From Mangifera indica (Eukaryota; Streptophyta; Magnoliopsida; Sapindales; Anacardiaceae), in the NCBI RefSeq assembly GCF_011075055.1, contig NC_058147.1, positions 7,874,001 through 7,938,000 of the forward strand: 64,000 nt of DNA, in the 5' to 3' direction. The notes under the pieces are model-generated. The model made no database searches, was not told the origin of the DNA, and saw only the letters and a list, made by a program, of their open reading frames with translations. Positions 1-14,149 of this stretch are shown here, piece by piece (position 1 is the first letter of the stretch; every line of letters starts with the position of its first letter). A program made the position numbers and the translations under genes.

Positions 1-81
1 GTAAAAAATAGCCGTGCAATGCATAAGAGATTTTGTTGTCTGTGGGTATTGAATGACTGGATTTTAAAATCGACGGTTGGT

Positions 82-509
82 AGGGTTGATTCGAACCGAA
101 TTAAACTCAAGTTTGGGCCAATTCGAGTTTGACTTGAGTTAAAGAGAGTCGAACTCGAACTTGAGCTTAAGCTCAAGCTCGTCTCAGAGTTGTTTGAACT
201 CAGTTCACTTGAGGAGAGCCGAACTCAAGTTCGGCTATAGTGTCAAGTCGATTTGGGCTTTGAGTTCCACTGTACTGTAGCCAATTAAAAAATAACAAAA
301 ATGACATTGTTTTAATTGATTCATATCAAATTTTTCTAGGTTTGTGAGTTTGGTGAGTCGAACATTCCTCAAGCTTGAACTTAAATTCAAAAATATTTAA
401 TTCTCAAATTCAAGCTTAAACTCAAGTTAGCTTGAGCCAACTTGTTTTGATCTCGTTCTAATGAAACTCATTTTTCTAGCTCAAATAAGTTCGGTTTGAA
501 TGCAACCCT
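82..509. repeat. AGGGTTG-ended inverted-repeat element in the choline kinase intron
   Basis: The left end AGGGTTGATTCGAACCGAA and the right end TTCGGTTTGAATGCAACCCT are imperfect inverted repeats. The interior is rich in GAACTCAAG/CTTGAGCTC words that can pair with each other. It is the same family as 19890-20219, but no clean target-site duplication is visible, so it is probably older. It has no coding capacity. Confidence 0.55.
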
Positions 510-604
510 AACAATTAGTATCATCAATTTGTTTTATTCTGCCAAGTTTTCACCATCATGCAATTCTAAATTTGAACACTGGGTTTTTTGTTTTATGTGT
601 ACAG

Positions 605-919
605 GCAATCAACCCAGTGAAAGTGAAGTAGATCAGCTAGCGAATGATGCAGAGAAGTATACTCTTGCAAACCATCTCTTTTGGGGCTTATGGGGAATCA
701 TTTCGGTATGAATTTCTGGTTCTCATTCCCGATTCTTTTCTTCTGTCGTATGAACGTGTATTAATCAATGATTTTCTACAGGCTTATGTGAACAAAATTG
801 ACTTTGATTACATGGAATATGCAAGGCAAAGATTTCAGCAGTACTGGTCGAGAAAGCCAAGCCTCTTGAACTCCTCAAGCATTCCAAATCGGAACTGTGT
901 AAATGGTCATGTATTTTAG
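605..919 (+). CDS. choline/ethanolamine kinase, C-terminal two exons (gene enters from the left)
   Basis: Two exons, 605-705 and 782-919 (stop 917-919), with acceptors ending ACAG at 604 and 781 and a GT donor at 706. The joined peptide carries [18 protein letters not shown] followed by [18 protein letters not shown], the conserved C-terminal helix region of plant choline/ethanolamine kinases. These cytosolic enzymes phosphorylate choline with ATP as the first step of the CDP-choline route to phosphatidylcholine. The catalytic Brenner motif and choline-kinase motif would be in exons left of the window, so activity cannot be judged here. The tail after the conserved part ends NCVNGHVF and is not recognisable. 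Everything from 1 to 604 is intron. No lesion is seen in the part present. Which CEK paralogue this is cannot be told from 79 residues. Confidence 0.85.
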
Positions 920-1229
920 CATAAAAACTTCACAAAGTATTTGCCAAGTATGAACATAAGTGAAGAAGATTGTTGGCATTATCTTCCACATGTGATATTC
1001 CAATGACATCTGTAATTTCGAATGTTTTTCCCCTTGACCTTCAATTCCCATTGAAGGGTTGGCTATAATAAGTAGCATCAAGCCTGCTCATATATCTGTT
1101 TATGCAAAATTTGCAGCAATGAAATTGTAATCTGTTACATGGCACACGTTAACATTCTACATTATTCAAGTCTGACAAAAGAACTCAAATGACTCTGGAA
1201 ACTCTGGTGTAGAAGATGAAGATGGTTAT

Positions 1230-3605
1230 AATTAAACGTCAGGTGTTTAGGTGCTTCAGCTCAGTCAAAATAAAATGCAGCAGGTACCAGTTTCTCTCTT
1301 GGCTGTAAAGCCAGCCAGACAACAATGTCTGCAACTTCCTCACTTGTTTTAAGCTTGCCTGCAAACCTGAAGTGTATAAACAATCTTAACAAAGAGTTCT
1401 AGATAAAAATAAATGAAAGTTCTAGATAAAAATAAATGAAAGTTCTAGATAAAGATAGGCAAACTCTTCGCCACTCCGGGTATCTCAAGCCCAACTGGGG
1501 TGCACCGAGTAGAAACCAATGCCTTTCTCCTTGTACGTTTCAGACCACATTTTTGTCAGTGCCACCTAATCAACAAGGAGAAATAGCATGACAACAGTTA
1601 AACTGATTCAGACAATTGTAATACATATGCTAGTTGTTAACACCGCTTACCTAATAAACCTGGAATAGAATGACAAGAATTGAGATTCCAAGCTTTTACT
1701 TATTGACTAAAATTTGAAGCAAAATACTAGTGAAGATGTTAAAAAGATATCTTGTTTGAAATCCGCAAATTCATATCTAGCTAAAACATCTAAATCACAA
1801 AGTAGATGGTCACCATGTTCAGTAACTCCAGCAAAAGTTTCAGTTTATTCTATGGATGAAACTCAACCAAAAATTTTATTTAGCTTCATCATTCAAATGT
1901 TAATATTATAAAGATGTCATATAAAGGTCATTCATAATGTACAAATTATCACTTTATCAAATACCTGAACTCGCTTGTTTCGAGCATATTGTTCCACCCT
2001 TTCAATTTTGCCATTGTTAAACTGCTTGAAAACAAATATTCAAAATTCAGTATCAGTGATTTGATTGATGCAACCCCTAAGTTCAAAAAACAGGCGCCTG
2101 TAGATCTGTAGTCATGGGAGCTGAATACATTTCACCAGAAGAAACTGTGATCACCAGATTTTTGCTCCAATAAGCCAGCATTATTAACCTAAAGGCAGTA
2201 AAGTAGAAAAAAAAAAAAATCAGATTTTCATCAAATTCACAATTAAAAAAATAATAGATATTAGTTGCATCAGGCAGACATAAATTGGAAGGTTGCATAA
2301 TTGGAGAAGATATATTGTTCTCCAAAGGAGACCCCCAGAAAAAAAGAGAGAGCATAACACAATAAAGTAATCACATAAACAAAAAAATTAACATTTGATG
2401 GAGATGCAAAAAGCAAACAGAGAAGGAAACTTCACCAGAACATGAACTGGCATATCCTTTGAAGAAGATCTGAATGTGAAAGACTTGATGTCATTGATAG
2501 AAGAAAGATCACACACCTGAAATATAAGTCACAAAAACCAACATTTACCAAGTTTTGATCTGACAAAGTGCTATCTTAAAGTTTCATCAAACAGCAAGGG
2601 GATGCACTACGAATGAAGAAGGATACCTCTAGATGAATATCTGGATTCCCAGTCTTAGACTGAATTGAAGAAAGAGCAGCTCATCCTCTCTCCCTGTTAT
2701 GGCATACCATATAGACAGTCACCTCCCTGGAAAAACAATAATTATAATGCCTACTAGTTGCAAAATATATCTCTTTAAGGTTGATCTATAATATTTAACT
2801 TCATGAAGTCAAACAAAGAGTAAACACGAACGATAATAAATACCATGAAGCAAGACCCTTGCAGTTGCATAACCAATTCTAGAATTTGCTCCTGTAACCA
2901 TGCAATTTTTCCCATCTATACGTTTTTCCATATCTTCTTGTTTGAAGTGTTTGGCACATTCCCTGAAAATCAAAGATATGAAAATATATCATTCGCATCT
3001 GAGATGACTATAGAGATTACTCCCTCCAATTTACTCTTCCGTGGCAACATTATCCAGCAAGTGATGGCATAGTTCTTCATCTTAAACTAGTAATCTCAAT
3101 AAACCAATAAACCAAATTGAGCCACTTCTTTGTCTGCAATACAACTTCTACATCTTACAATGGGAAAATTCACTTGATCTCTCATAAGTTTGGTCAACAA
3201 GCACTCCAAAAAGTTTTGAAAATTATCATAAACCTCCTTTAAAATCCGTCATGACAGCAGCTTAATTGTTATCAAATTAATCAACCAAAATTTTCATTTA
3301 TACAACTTCATAAATATCCACATTTTAAGCATGATTATAGATTTTTTTTAAATTATTCATAATTAAAAAAAAACTAAGAATCAACAGAACCCAGAAGTTA
3401 ATTAAATTATCCATTTTGTCATCTCCGATGAATAAATTTCTAAAATAGCAATAAACCCAACATTGAACATGACTAACATTAATTATTTGCACAATTAAAA
3501 AAAATAAACAGATGAAGAAAAAAAAGCAAGAAATAGCTTACAAGAAGCCATTTCTGGTGAAATTCACGTAACCGTACAATCCAAAAGCCGTTGCCTTCCA
3601 TGTCT
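1230..3605 (-). pseudogene. DHRS12-like short-chain dehydrogenase/reductase pseudogene
   Basis: Exon-like blocks in order on the minus strand: about 3545-3603 (WKATAFGLYGYVNFT), 2850-2955 (HFKQEDMEKRIDGKNCMVTG, start of the Rossmann fold), 2630-2720 (VTVYMVCHNRERG), 2445-2520 (CDLSSINDIKSF), 2085-2170 (VITVSSGEMYSAPMTTDLQ), 1965-2025 (VEQYARNKRVQ), 1485-1565 (MWSETYKEKGIGFYSVHPSWA) and 1255-1375 (FAGKLKTSEEVADIVVWLAL). They match DHRS12-type NAD(P)-dependent reductases. Lesions: an in-frame TGA at 2681-2683; loss of the stretch between NNAGLLEQK and VITVSSG near 2157, changing frame; one extra base in the HPSWAE region near 1487; and TGA at 1261-1263 in place of the usual Arg codon of FDRAEAPKHL. 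Introns are kept, so this is not a processed copy. Its order and introns suggest a formerly normal gene. Confidence 0.85.
1397..1457. repeat. 23-bp tandem repeat, about 2.7 copies
   Basis: The unit AGTTCTAGATAAAAATAAATGAA occurs twice in full and once in part. It lies in the DHRS12 pseudogene between the last two coding blocks. Confidence 0.8.
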
Positions 3606-3609
3606 GTTC

Positions 3610-5144
3610 ACTCAAAACCAATCAATAATCAACCTTGAAATTCACAAACCCTGAATTATCGTGAAAATATACAATTTTTTTACGATTAAATACATGTAGA
3701 GGAAGAGTTCATCACCTTGATCATGAACATTAAAAGCAATCTAGGTAAGATCGAAGTAAACTGCTGCATTCTTCATGTTAAACTAAAAGAAGTGAAATCG
3801 TTTCTCGTTAATAAAAGTTCGCTGGAATTGTGCCACGTAGCAGCTATGAACGCCACGTAGAGTTGTCAAATAGGTTGACTGGTTTGAAGCACGGGAAAAC
3901 GATCCAGCCCGTAAAGGTCAGCTAGCTACTGTAGTGGGTCAGGTCTGGTCATAGGTTTTTCAGGCTGGGTCTTGAGCCTAAATACAAAGCCTGTGGATCG
4001 ATCCGGTCCATTATCATTTAAAAAATTAATTAATAACTATAATATTAAAATTAAATTTTTATTAAAATTGACAAATCGACTTATTATTATTAGGTTTGAC
4101 CGGTTATTATAGGGTCTGATCCTATGCATATGATTAGGTTGTGGATCTTATACTTTTTATAGGTGTGCTAACCCATAAGAGTTTTTATTATACGGATTTT
4201 AAATCTAGCTCAGTCTATCCCCACCTCTAATACCACGTGTTGCTTTGACTTTTTTATTTTTTAGTTGTGACCGGTAATATCAAAATATATGTTAAATGAC
4301 AATTTGATTAACAAAATCTTATTAAATATTTGTCTACACTTAGTTTATGTTAATTTTAAAGTTAATAATTATAAAAAAAAAAGTTAAATTTTAAAAAGTG
4401 TGTGATTTTAGTTATTTCACACCTTGATGGTGTCATTCGGCTAAAATCAAATTTAAAATAACAAAATTCAATCAAATCAAATATGATTTAAAGTGTTTTT
4501 GCTAATGTAATTTGATTAAAATTTTTGTTAGAATCACACCGAAATAGAATAATTTAAACGAAATTACAGAATCTTGTGCCAGAATCAAGTTAGATTTAAT
4601 CGGGTTGTAACATCTTGATGCAATTCCATCTAGATCACACTATTACAAATGCAATTTAATGCGACATGGTTGATATCGCAATTAATTGAATATATAAAAT
4701 AGTATTAGTTCAGGTTTTGATTTTTTTTTTTTTTAAAAAGATTTTATTTGTATATTAGAAGTGTAGATAATATTGAGCTGATTGATATATATATATATAT
4801 ATATATATAATAACAAATACCCGAATTTTATTTTTGAACTTATTTTTCTGTATAAACCTTTAGAAATTCTTCCAACTTAATTTAAAATAATCAAATTATT
4901 CAAAATTAATTAAATTTTTCAAAAATACCCTAAATTTTTTGTCAAACCTGATTCTAACTGTTTTGATTGGATTTGACCAAATCAACAAATAAACCGCTTT
5001 TTAATATTAATTAGATCAGACTTGGAGCTAATTCTCGATTCAATCAGTTGAACCGACCGATCTACTCCGATTTTCAAAATAGTGTTTATATGTATCATCG
5101 TATAATTAAGTATCACTTTATTCTTAATTCATAATCACCTCATC
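3610..5144. other. intergenic, AT-rich, no gene seen
   Basis: No exon with recognisable coding content. It holds poly-A/T runs and an (AT)n microsatellite at about 4786-4809. A GC-richer stretch at about 3830-4240 with phrases such as GGTCTGGTCATAGG resembles degraded dispersed repeat. Confidence 0.6.
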
Positions 5145-5757
5145 ATGACATACATCAAATATATACTTATTTGTGTACTTAAAGTAATTATACATAGTTT
5201 TCTTCCCTATAAGAAGTGTGAACCAAATCATAATGTCGAAAGCAAGAATCTATCATCTTTTACAACACTAAAGTTTCAGCTTCAGGGCAGATCACAAAAG
5301 GTTGCCTCAAGGTGTTATTGGAAGAACTTTACAAACATTGATTTATATAAGAGAGCCAACACCAGCTCTTAACATTTTTTTTTTTCCAGAGACCTACATG
5401 TAAGAATCACAAAAGCTACTATACAGCTGCAATATACAAATATGGTAAAGGAATAAATTAAAACAATCAAATGAATTAATCTGATGAGTAACAATAGAAT
5501 TGCTAATTGTTGCCCAAATCCAATGCCTCTTACAAGTTCTGCCATAGGTTAATCTACCTGCACCGGAAAACTATGTTACATTCGATAACAACAGCACAAA
5601 CTGAATATGAGTATGTGTTTGAGTTCTATTGAGAAACACAGATGATGTGAAATGTCTTGCAGTCGACTATGCTGATAGATACGTAACATTGACATGAAAA
5701 AGGGAGCAGGTTAAAAATGGCTTAAAGTTCCACTCACCAGATCTAATCTCAAGTTGT

Positions 5758-8700
5758 TCAATCCAACACTGAAACCCCCAGGTCTGTTACAGCTCCCTCA
5801 TTTTCAATTTCAGCATCCGTGAATGTCAGAGCATGTTGTAGCTTCCTGTGGGAAAATTCTTCAACCTCGGCCATATATGTGGCGGTCACAGGTCGGTGAT
5901 CAGACATTTTAATTTCAGCCCTTCGGTATTTCAATAGCCTCATTCCCTTACCATATGAAAGAATGCGATCACACCTAAAAAGATCAATGCAAATCACAGT
6001 AAGCTGTCCAACGATTAATCATAAAAACAATCTATATATCATCATGAACATGATAAAATAAAATGTAAAGTCAATATCTTAGTTATGAATGAATTGGGAT
6101 TGATCTAGACAGCATCTTATACTATATATGTGCAACACTTTTTGGTTAGCTGGCAATGACAAATTTCTCTATACCCCAAACAGAATTCTTGAGGAAAGTC
6201 TCAAGAGTAAACATCATCCAAAGCAATACGAATGTTAGATAATGCAAGGCAGAAAGTAGAAACCATATTAGACACATGATTGAATTCCATGCCGTTAAGA
6301 ATTAAAAGGACCATTTGCATTTTACACATCATGCATTCATTGAAGATGTGTGAGCAAACATATTAACAGTAATTGGCAAAAGGGAAGCAACCAATAGACA
6401 ACATGAGATTTCAAAAGTTTACCAAGCAGGATTCCGCCTCCCAGCCTTTGGATCCTCTCCATGATATTTTTCCGAATTTAACTCATATTTATATGTTGGT
6501 GGAAAATTCAACGTCCCTTCAGACCATCCATCAAATGGACGACCTCTCCTCAGTTCTCGTATAAGCTGTCATAACAAGGTAACACTTTATTCATGCGACA
6601 ATGAATACACCTCAGGCCCACCAGACATGACATATCATATTCACAGAAGATCAAAGATGAATGATTATGAAATTTATCAGTCAAATCAACAACTGAATTT
6701 TAAATTTGCTGAGTGTGCATCTACATATATGATAAGGAGTGAGAGACTAAGACATACACACACAATGATATAGTATTATGATCAAATGATTCCAAAATAA
6801 CCAAACATTAAAACTTTGGAAAGAACAAGTAACCTTCTTTTGCCTCTATAAATGATGACAACATACATGACACAATTTCATCACATATCAACAAAGAAAA
6901 AAACCTGCATGTGGTTCCCTAAAATAATGAAAAAGAATATAAAATCAGAATCTTATGGCTCAGAGTATGAATAGTAGCCATTATTGTTTTCAGCATGGAC
7001 AAAATGTCATTCCAAATAAGTAATATATGCATTAGGAGGTTACTCTATGCATCATGTGATCGATCAGATGCCTTACTGCACTTTGGAATCCCAATGAAGC
7101 AAGAAATCAGCTCAAGTTATTTACATGCCAGTATAGTTTTTTCACCATGATCATAAAAAAATTATAAAAAGAAAAACAGGAAAGAGATTCAAGTGCTGAA
7201 TTATGCAAATGAAACTCCTAAGAAACTTGTAACAATATATGCACAAATCCAACCATTTGGTATCAAGTAGACCAAACTTTGATGTCCTAAAGGTTGACAA
7301 GGAATCCAACATTCCACAACTATGTGATCAAGAATCATCATAGGGGAGTTGCATGGTATCTATAAACACCTATAGAAAGTTACAATATCATAAACAATAT
7401 GAGACCCATTGTTGGGCTCAAATTATTTGAATGGACTTTCCCACTTTACGGTGAATGCTTGAACTGAAAGTGGCAATGTTTCTAGTAAGTTCAAAGTAAT
7501 AGAATGTTACTAAGCTACCTGGTCTTTCTCCATTAGCTTTGACCAATCCTTCTTGGAGATGAGTTCTTGTATTTTCTCATATGGCAAATTGATGCGATAA
7601 TTCAGATCACCCAACCAAATTATTCTTCTGCAAGAGAAACAAATATTATTGCATAAACAATTGTTTTTTGCTTGAGACGAAGATTTATCCAAAAACAAAC
7701 AATAAAGTGAAGTTCATAAATGAAAAATAAATATTTAATTTTAACATGATAAATTAGCAGGAAAATTTAAAAGTAAAGCTGCCACTTCAATACAAGTAGG
7801 ACTTATTCGTATATTACATTCAAGCATAACCACCTTCAGAAAGAGAGAAGAAATTCAAAAAATATGAGGAGATTAATGTGAAACACCCTCAGAATGAAAG
7901 GAGAAAATCCAAAAATATGAGGAGATTAATGTGTTGGCTTGCACTCAAATTCAATTAGCAAGAAAACTAAAGATTATGACCACATTTTTTAGCATTGCAG
8001 CCTTCTATTAAACATTATATCAAAAGTTAAGATGTTATACAGCAGTAGAAGCCCACACTCATGCATATATGGATAGGCAAGGAAACTTCAAGAATGGACT
8101 GGAAGGAAAAGGCCTTGAGACATAGCATTGTCACTTTGTCATAATATATCCAAATCAGGGAATAAGTAGCAATGACACTAAATTTAATACTTGACATACT
8201 TCTATTTTTTTAAGGCTATTTGCTTAATATTTAAGTATATCCCAGAGGATATTTTAGCAAATTTTTTTCAACTCTGATGCCAAGTCAATTTTTTTCTTTA
8301 TTCTTCCTATTTTTTAAGATTCAAGTTTTAATATGTGCTTCTAAGACAAAAGAATCATTTGCACCTATAACTTATTTATAAGATTAGGATCATGCTGAAA
8401 TGTCAACTACTATGTATGAAGACAAAATCTACAACAAATATTGATTTAGACACTTGATTTTTATAATTGCACCATGGCTTGCAGATATGTCAAAATAGAC
8501 TTATTTAGACTCTAAATGGTTATATTTAGTGATGAAAGCATTGGAAATGCAGTCATCAGTTACTTAAGTCTCAAATATCTAAGAACATACATAGTGAAAG
8601 GATATGACAGGAATTGATGAAAGCACAGAACAGCAAAGAGAAACCAGTCAAATATCATAACTAGATGCCATATACTCACTCATGATCATAGATGCTTTTG

Positions 8701-11700
8701 GGAAGTCCTATTTCAGATTGAGAATAGAAGTGAGTTCTTCGATGAATTTCATATACATCAGCATTTCTTTTCAGTTCATCTCCCTCTTTTTGACCTGATG
8801 TCAGATGTGTACATATAAAACAAAATAGAGTCTGATATATGGACATGCTGACAGATACTGACCCCTGAAAAATTGAAATCTTGTCATACGTTCTAAAAGA
8901 CAAAATTTTCCTTTAAATGATAAATAAAAGAGTACATCAAGCAGCTCAAAATAAAATTTAATGACTTGCTGCATTATTTACTATACAAATGAGGAATATC
9001 AATTATTAGGCATTGGAAGCAAAAAGCCATCATTTTATGGTCCACAAGGCACTCTCCTAAAAATCGAATTAGATATAGTGTTTTGTTAAAGAAGGTTCAA
9101 TAATTTCAGGTCCATTTTTGGCAAAAGGAGAATTCACCCGCCCAGAATACCTATGGAAGTAGGCTACACAATCTTGGGCTGACTTCTACATTGGGATATG
9201 AATCTTTTGTCTTGAGTGTAATAGATATAGTGCTATTAATATTCGTATGATATGTGAGTCACACAAAAGAAGAAACTCATGAACAGGTTATATAATCAGC
9301 CACAACCAACTTAAGCAGAGAAAAAAAAAATTGTATTCTGATAATGCTAGGCCAACAGATATGTGATCAGATAATTATTCACAAAAAAGTCATGTAACAG
9401 TAGGATAAAGATACCTTGTTACCAATGTAGCCCATTACACCAACAGGAACTGTTGACACCCTCACATTTTGGATATGCCTACGCAAGCTCCTACGTACCC
9501 ATATCGTGAGGAAAATCCCAACCATCTGCTTACTTACTATCCTTACATATGATGACCTTTTTTTTTGCTTCATGAGAGTTTCCAGGTCAATTTCAGCAAG
9601 CAAAGCTATCCCTGATGGCATATCATTCATGATTGACTTGAAAGAACTATATGTCTTGAAAGACTTGGCTGTTTTGAAAGATTTAATAGATTTGAAGGAA
9701 CTTGGTCTCTCTAAAACATTCTGAGTTAGCAAATCTAGTGGAGGTTCTGGCCAGCACAAGCCTATCTTTTCGGACCCACTAAGCATTTTATTTAATCTGC
9801 GATTGTTTTGCACTGAGGACATATCTCCTTCGCCATTTTCTGTTAGCGAACGATATAACCCATCTAACTTCTTTGGAGAAGAAAATTGCCTCTGTATATC
9901 CTGTCCTACAGGCATGTCTAGTTTAGCACCAAGCATAGAGTATGCAGTGACAGAAGTCATGACCGGTTCCTCCTTGACTTCATCAAAACGATTAGTTTCA
10001 TCGTCCAATGGATAAGCTTCCTCACCAACATTAACATCACTTTCAAGCAATATCTCCTCTTCTATATATGGGATATCATCAGCTGGCTTAAACTTGGATG
10101 GAGAAGGAGGATCACTGAAAGATTTAATCTTGGCAGAGGAAGGTCGTATTCTACTTAGTGTGTCACGAATAATGTTTTCCCACATTTGAACAGGACGGCT
10201 ATCTTCAGCACCAAATATATTCCCAGCATTTAATGGTACAATTTCCTGAAGACTATAAATATAGAGCATTTATAATACTTCAAAACTAAGAAATTTCAAC
10301 ATGTGAAACATATTAGAATAATACATAACAAGGAAATCATATTATCCAGTGCATTAAACTTCCTATGATATTTATTAAAATGGTATGGATGTGTATCATC
10401 TTTGTAAGTGTAGAATAATCCACCAGAGGAAGTTCAGAACATGTCACAGAAATAAATGCTCACCCAAGCACATAGACGTCGGCAGGATCATTGATATCTA
10501 TCCAATCATTAATATCAAGGTCATCCAGTGGACTTTTGCCTCCAACATTCCATGTACTGACATGTATTCTAGGAAAGAAAAGAAATTGAAAATCAAAGAT
10601 AGAATAGACACGTAATTAGTAGTACCTACAAATTTGCAGTTTCTGCCATGGCCAAATTTAGCAACCATTTTTTGGTCTTTCATTAACAAATCATTAAGGG
10701 AGAATCATCATACCTGAGTTCCTTTGTATTTATATATTGTGCCCTAAAGGTTTCTGTCTTTCGTCTTCTTATCCAGGGAAAAGCATCTGAAGCCCCTACA
10801 AATCACACTATGTATGAGGAAGAAAAACAAAATTTTGACAAAGGGGAAATACTGGAACTCACTTGGTTTAGTTGTAATAATCGTATATTTCATAGCCTTT
10901 GAAAAACAAGTCAATTGTAATAAACAAAGTCTGGTGAAAAATAAAACTGAAACATTTTATCTAGTTCATTCATTTTTCTCTTCTGTTTTTTTTTAATTTT
11001 TTCCTTTTATCTACAAACTGAGACTTGCCTAATGCTACAGGATGTTTCTGTTTCCATGAGGTGGCTCCAATTGTCTTTTCAAATGAACAGCATTTGAGTA
11101 TAACTACAATTTTCAGCAGAAATTATAAAGAAAAGCTGGAAGACTATAACAACCAATCACCAAGAAAAGGCAGCTAGAAAACTTTGATTTATTCTTCCAC
11201 TAGCTTAAAAAAAAAAAAACAATTCTTAAGTACCTACTTTTAGTGACTCATTCAACATAACTGGAATTATCTGTATGAAACTAAATCAGGGTATTGAATT
11301 CCGGATTCTACTACCAAGGTTCTATTGGTTATATAACAATGTGTAAACAAATCAAATTTAAATGCAAAAACACCTTTATAGTCAAGCAAATTCCTATTCA
11401 ATCACCAGCAAAATACACAGACCATAATAGACTTCAAGACAGCCAGCAATAAACAAAGGCAGGCCTATGTTATCCAGAATTCATAAGTCAAAGAACATAA
11501 TATTCTCTTTCTCTTTTCCTTCTTTCTGGTAACCCAGATATTCCCCCAACTTTCTTAGCTAAATCATGTTACCAAAAATTTCAACATTGTAATGTAAAAT
11601 TTACCATTAGGATCAACTTGGGCTTCCTCCTCTTTGTTAACTCTGAACCTTGACTGCCTAATTTCTGCAAAAACACACTTCACAATTAAACTCAAACCCG

Positions 11701-12154
11701 AGAAAGGAATCCTCAAAACTCAAAGTCATGCACTTTAAAAAATATAAAAAAAGGAATACCGCAAGCCATAAAAAATTCGAACTTCAAGCAAATTACATAA
11801 TATAAACAAAACAAAATGGGGTTGAAAATCTAACCTTCGATGTCAGATTCCGCATCAAGATAGTCGTCGTCGCCGTCGTCGGTGTCAGCACTGTAATCAG
11901 AGTGATCAGAGGTGATGTTGAACCACTTACGCACAACTCGAGGCCAAAAGAGCTGTAGGCACGAGCAATAATCCAAACAACAACACAGCTCAGCCCAATT
12001 TCTCTGCAAAGTCTCTCTCAGTAATCCGAAATCAAAAAACTACACTAAATAAAGCTGAAAAAAGCAGTGTAAAAAGCATTAGAAAGCAAAGAAAAAAGCA
12101 AGGGAGAAAGTAAAGTACCTCCCGCTTGCGCTTTGAGCTGTGTTTAGATTTCAT
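5758..12154 (-). CDS. IP5P1: type I inositol polyphosphate 5-phosphatase (IP5P1-like), 10 exons, 630 aa
   Basis: Exons from the 5' end: 12154-12119, 11952-11835, 11664-11605, 10795-10714, 10568-10464, 10252-9415, 8864-8680, 7627-7519, 6565-6423, 5974-5758. They sum to 1,893 nt with consistent phases and GT-AG borders. The enzyme removes the 5-phosphate from soluble Ins(1,4,5)P3 and Ins(1,3,4,5)P4, ending calcium signalling and affecting ABA and light responses. Residues 1-100 hold a basic start (MKSKHSSKRKRE), FWPRVVRKWFN and an acidic stretch. TWNVGG near residue 105 opens the EEP/DNase I-like catalytic fold. A long low-complexity insert (about 165-365) precedes YVRIVSKQMVGIF. Catalytic motifs WLGDLNYRIN (about 480), PAWCDRIL and SDHRPVTATY are intact. 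The long type I insert and the NIFGAED and SDPPSPSKFK motifs favour IP5P1 over IP5P2. No lesions seen. Confidence 0.93.
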
Positions 12155-12939
12155 AGCTGAAGAGGAGAAGAAGAGCAGAGAGATTTGTGTGACCAAGAAG
12201 ACGAAGAATAAAAATGAAGAGAAAGTAGTTGTTTTGAAACTTTGATGAATGTGAAGAAGGAGAAAGGAGGTAAAACTACCTGCGTTCTCTAAAATAAATA
12301 ACGGTTTCTATGTAATCTTATATTTATACCAATTTTTTTTAAAATGTATATTGAAAATTTTCTAATATATTTTAAAAATATTTAATACTATGTTAAACTT
12401 TAAATATAATTTGTAATATTATTTGATTTAAAAAATATAATTTTATTGATTTAAGAAACAATTAAAGTATTTATAATAAATCTTTTGTTTGGAAATATAT
12501 AATTATTTTAATAATTTATAATTTATTATTAATATTATTTTATTTGATTAATTTGTGAAGTAATAAAAATAATATAAAATTAAATTAGTATTATTTTGTA
12601 TTATTAATATTATCTTATAAAATAATATTAATTGTATTACAATTTACCTTAATTAATTATTTTTAAAGGTATTTTAATTAAAATAATCAATAATGTAACT
12701 GTTAAATTTAATTAATTTTATTATTCGGCAATTTAATAAATTAAAATATCTAATTAATTCATTTTATTATTTAACAACATAAATATATATATATATATAT
12801 AGATAGATATCTTAAATATATAATATTTTACAACATAAATAAAATATATTTTAATATAAAATATATGTATCTTTTGGTATACAGTAAAAAAATATTTTCT
12901 TAACAATTTAATTTTTATTATTTATATTATTATGTTTAG

Positions 12940-13340
12940 TTTTGTAATAATAAAATATTATATTAATCTTATATTAATAATAATGATTTGATAGGTAATA
13001 TAAATAGTAATCTAATTATCACATCCACTTTAAATATTAAAAAATTATCAAGATAATTTTGATTTTATTATACTTTTATTTTTATATATTAATTTTTTAC
13101 CATTAAAATACCTTCATTTTTAATTAATATAATAAGTAATATAAAATATATTTTAAAATAATTATACTAAAAGATATTTAAATAAAATAATATTTTAGTA
13201 CACAATAATTATTTATACTTTTTAATTTATACTAAATTTTATCAAATATAATAATTATTTATACCCAGTAATCTCTTGATAATTTATCTTCAAAGTGATT
13301 TTTTTTTTGTAATAAAACATTAATCAAACCAAATACCCTC
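12940..13340. repeat. Tourist-like (PIF/Harbinger) MITE, right end clear, left end uncertain
   Basis: The right end reads CAAACCAAATACCCTC followed by TAA, the reverse complement of the GGG...TTTGGTT terminus of the elements at 16171 and 16932. Internal sequence (AATAGTAATCTAATTATC and flanks) is shared with 17600-18002. Confidence 0.45.
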
Positions 13341-13429
13341 TAATAATATTAATTTATAACTAATAATATTTCAAATTATATATATTGGTGGTAATATTTT
13401 ATTGAAAAAGTTATATACTTTTAGTTTTG

Positions 13430-13560
13430 AGTATTTAATTAAATATTTAAATAATATTTTATTATATGATAAAATGTTACTTTATTTTTAATTAAAAATC
13501 ATTCAATCATATAATAAAATATAATTTTATTATTTAATTGAATATTTGAAATTAAATATA
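13430..13560. repeat. diverged palindromic MITE of the CAATCATATGAT family
   Basis: TTTATTATATGATAAAATG and ATTCAATCATATAATAAAAT lie as imperfect arms around a central TTTTTAATTAAAAA. The core matches 26766-26920. Confidence 0.4.
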
Positions 13561-14149
13561 TATAATTTTATTGTATTTTATTTTTTATAATAAAAAGATG
13601 CTCTGACCGAAAACACCCTCTATATTTGGTAATAGTTTGAAGGCAAAATCTTGCTGGTCAAAACTTGGAAGGCTTGATCGGTCGGCTGACTTGATCCTAA
13701 TGTAATGGACGGCCAAATAGGATCTTGTTTGGACCCATTTGATAGATTTCACAAATAAAATATTTTTTAATTTTAATTAAGATATTATTTTATTATTTTC
13801 TAAAAAACAGAAATCTAATGTAATTGTGGTTAGGGCCTTAAACACAATCTCTAATTGCACGTTGAGGTGTGATTCGAAAGTGATTTCAAAATTTATTTAA
13901 TTGAAAGATGAAATTTATTAGGATTTCATGTTACACGAGGGTGAAATTAAAATAAATTAAAGTAATGGAAATGATTAATTTAAAAAATGTTAGTCTCATA
14001 GAGCTTTCAATTTATAGTGGGTATTAAATAATCTCACCAACTTTGCAACCCATTTCACATTGATTCTAAATTAAATTTTAATTGGAACCAAACACAATAC
14101 AATTATAATTGGAATGGTTCAAGAGATAAAGAAACATATCTAAACGAAT

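Noticed and set aside
9506..10015. Plus-strand frames at 9506 and 9803
   Set aside because: Antisense to the large sixth exon of the inositol phosphatase gene.
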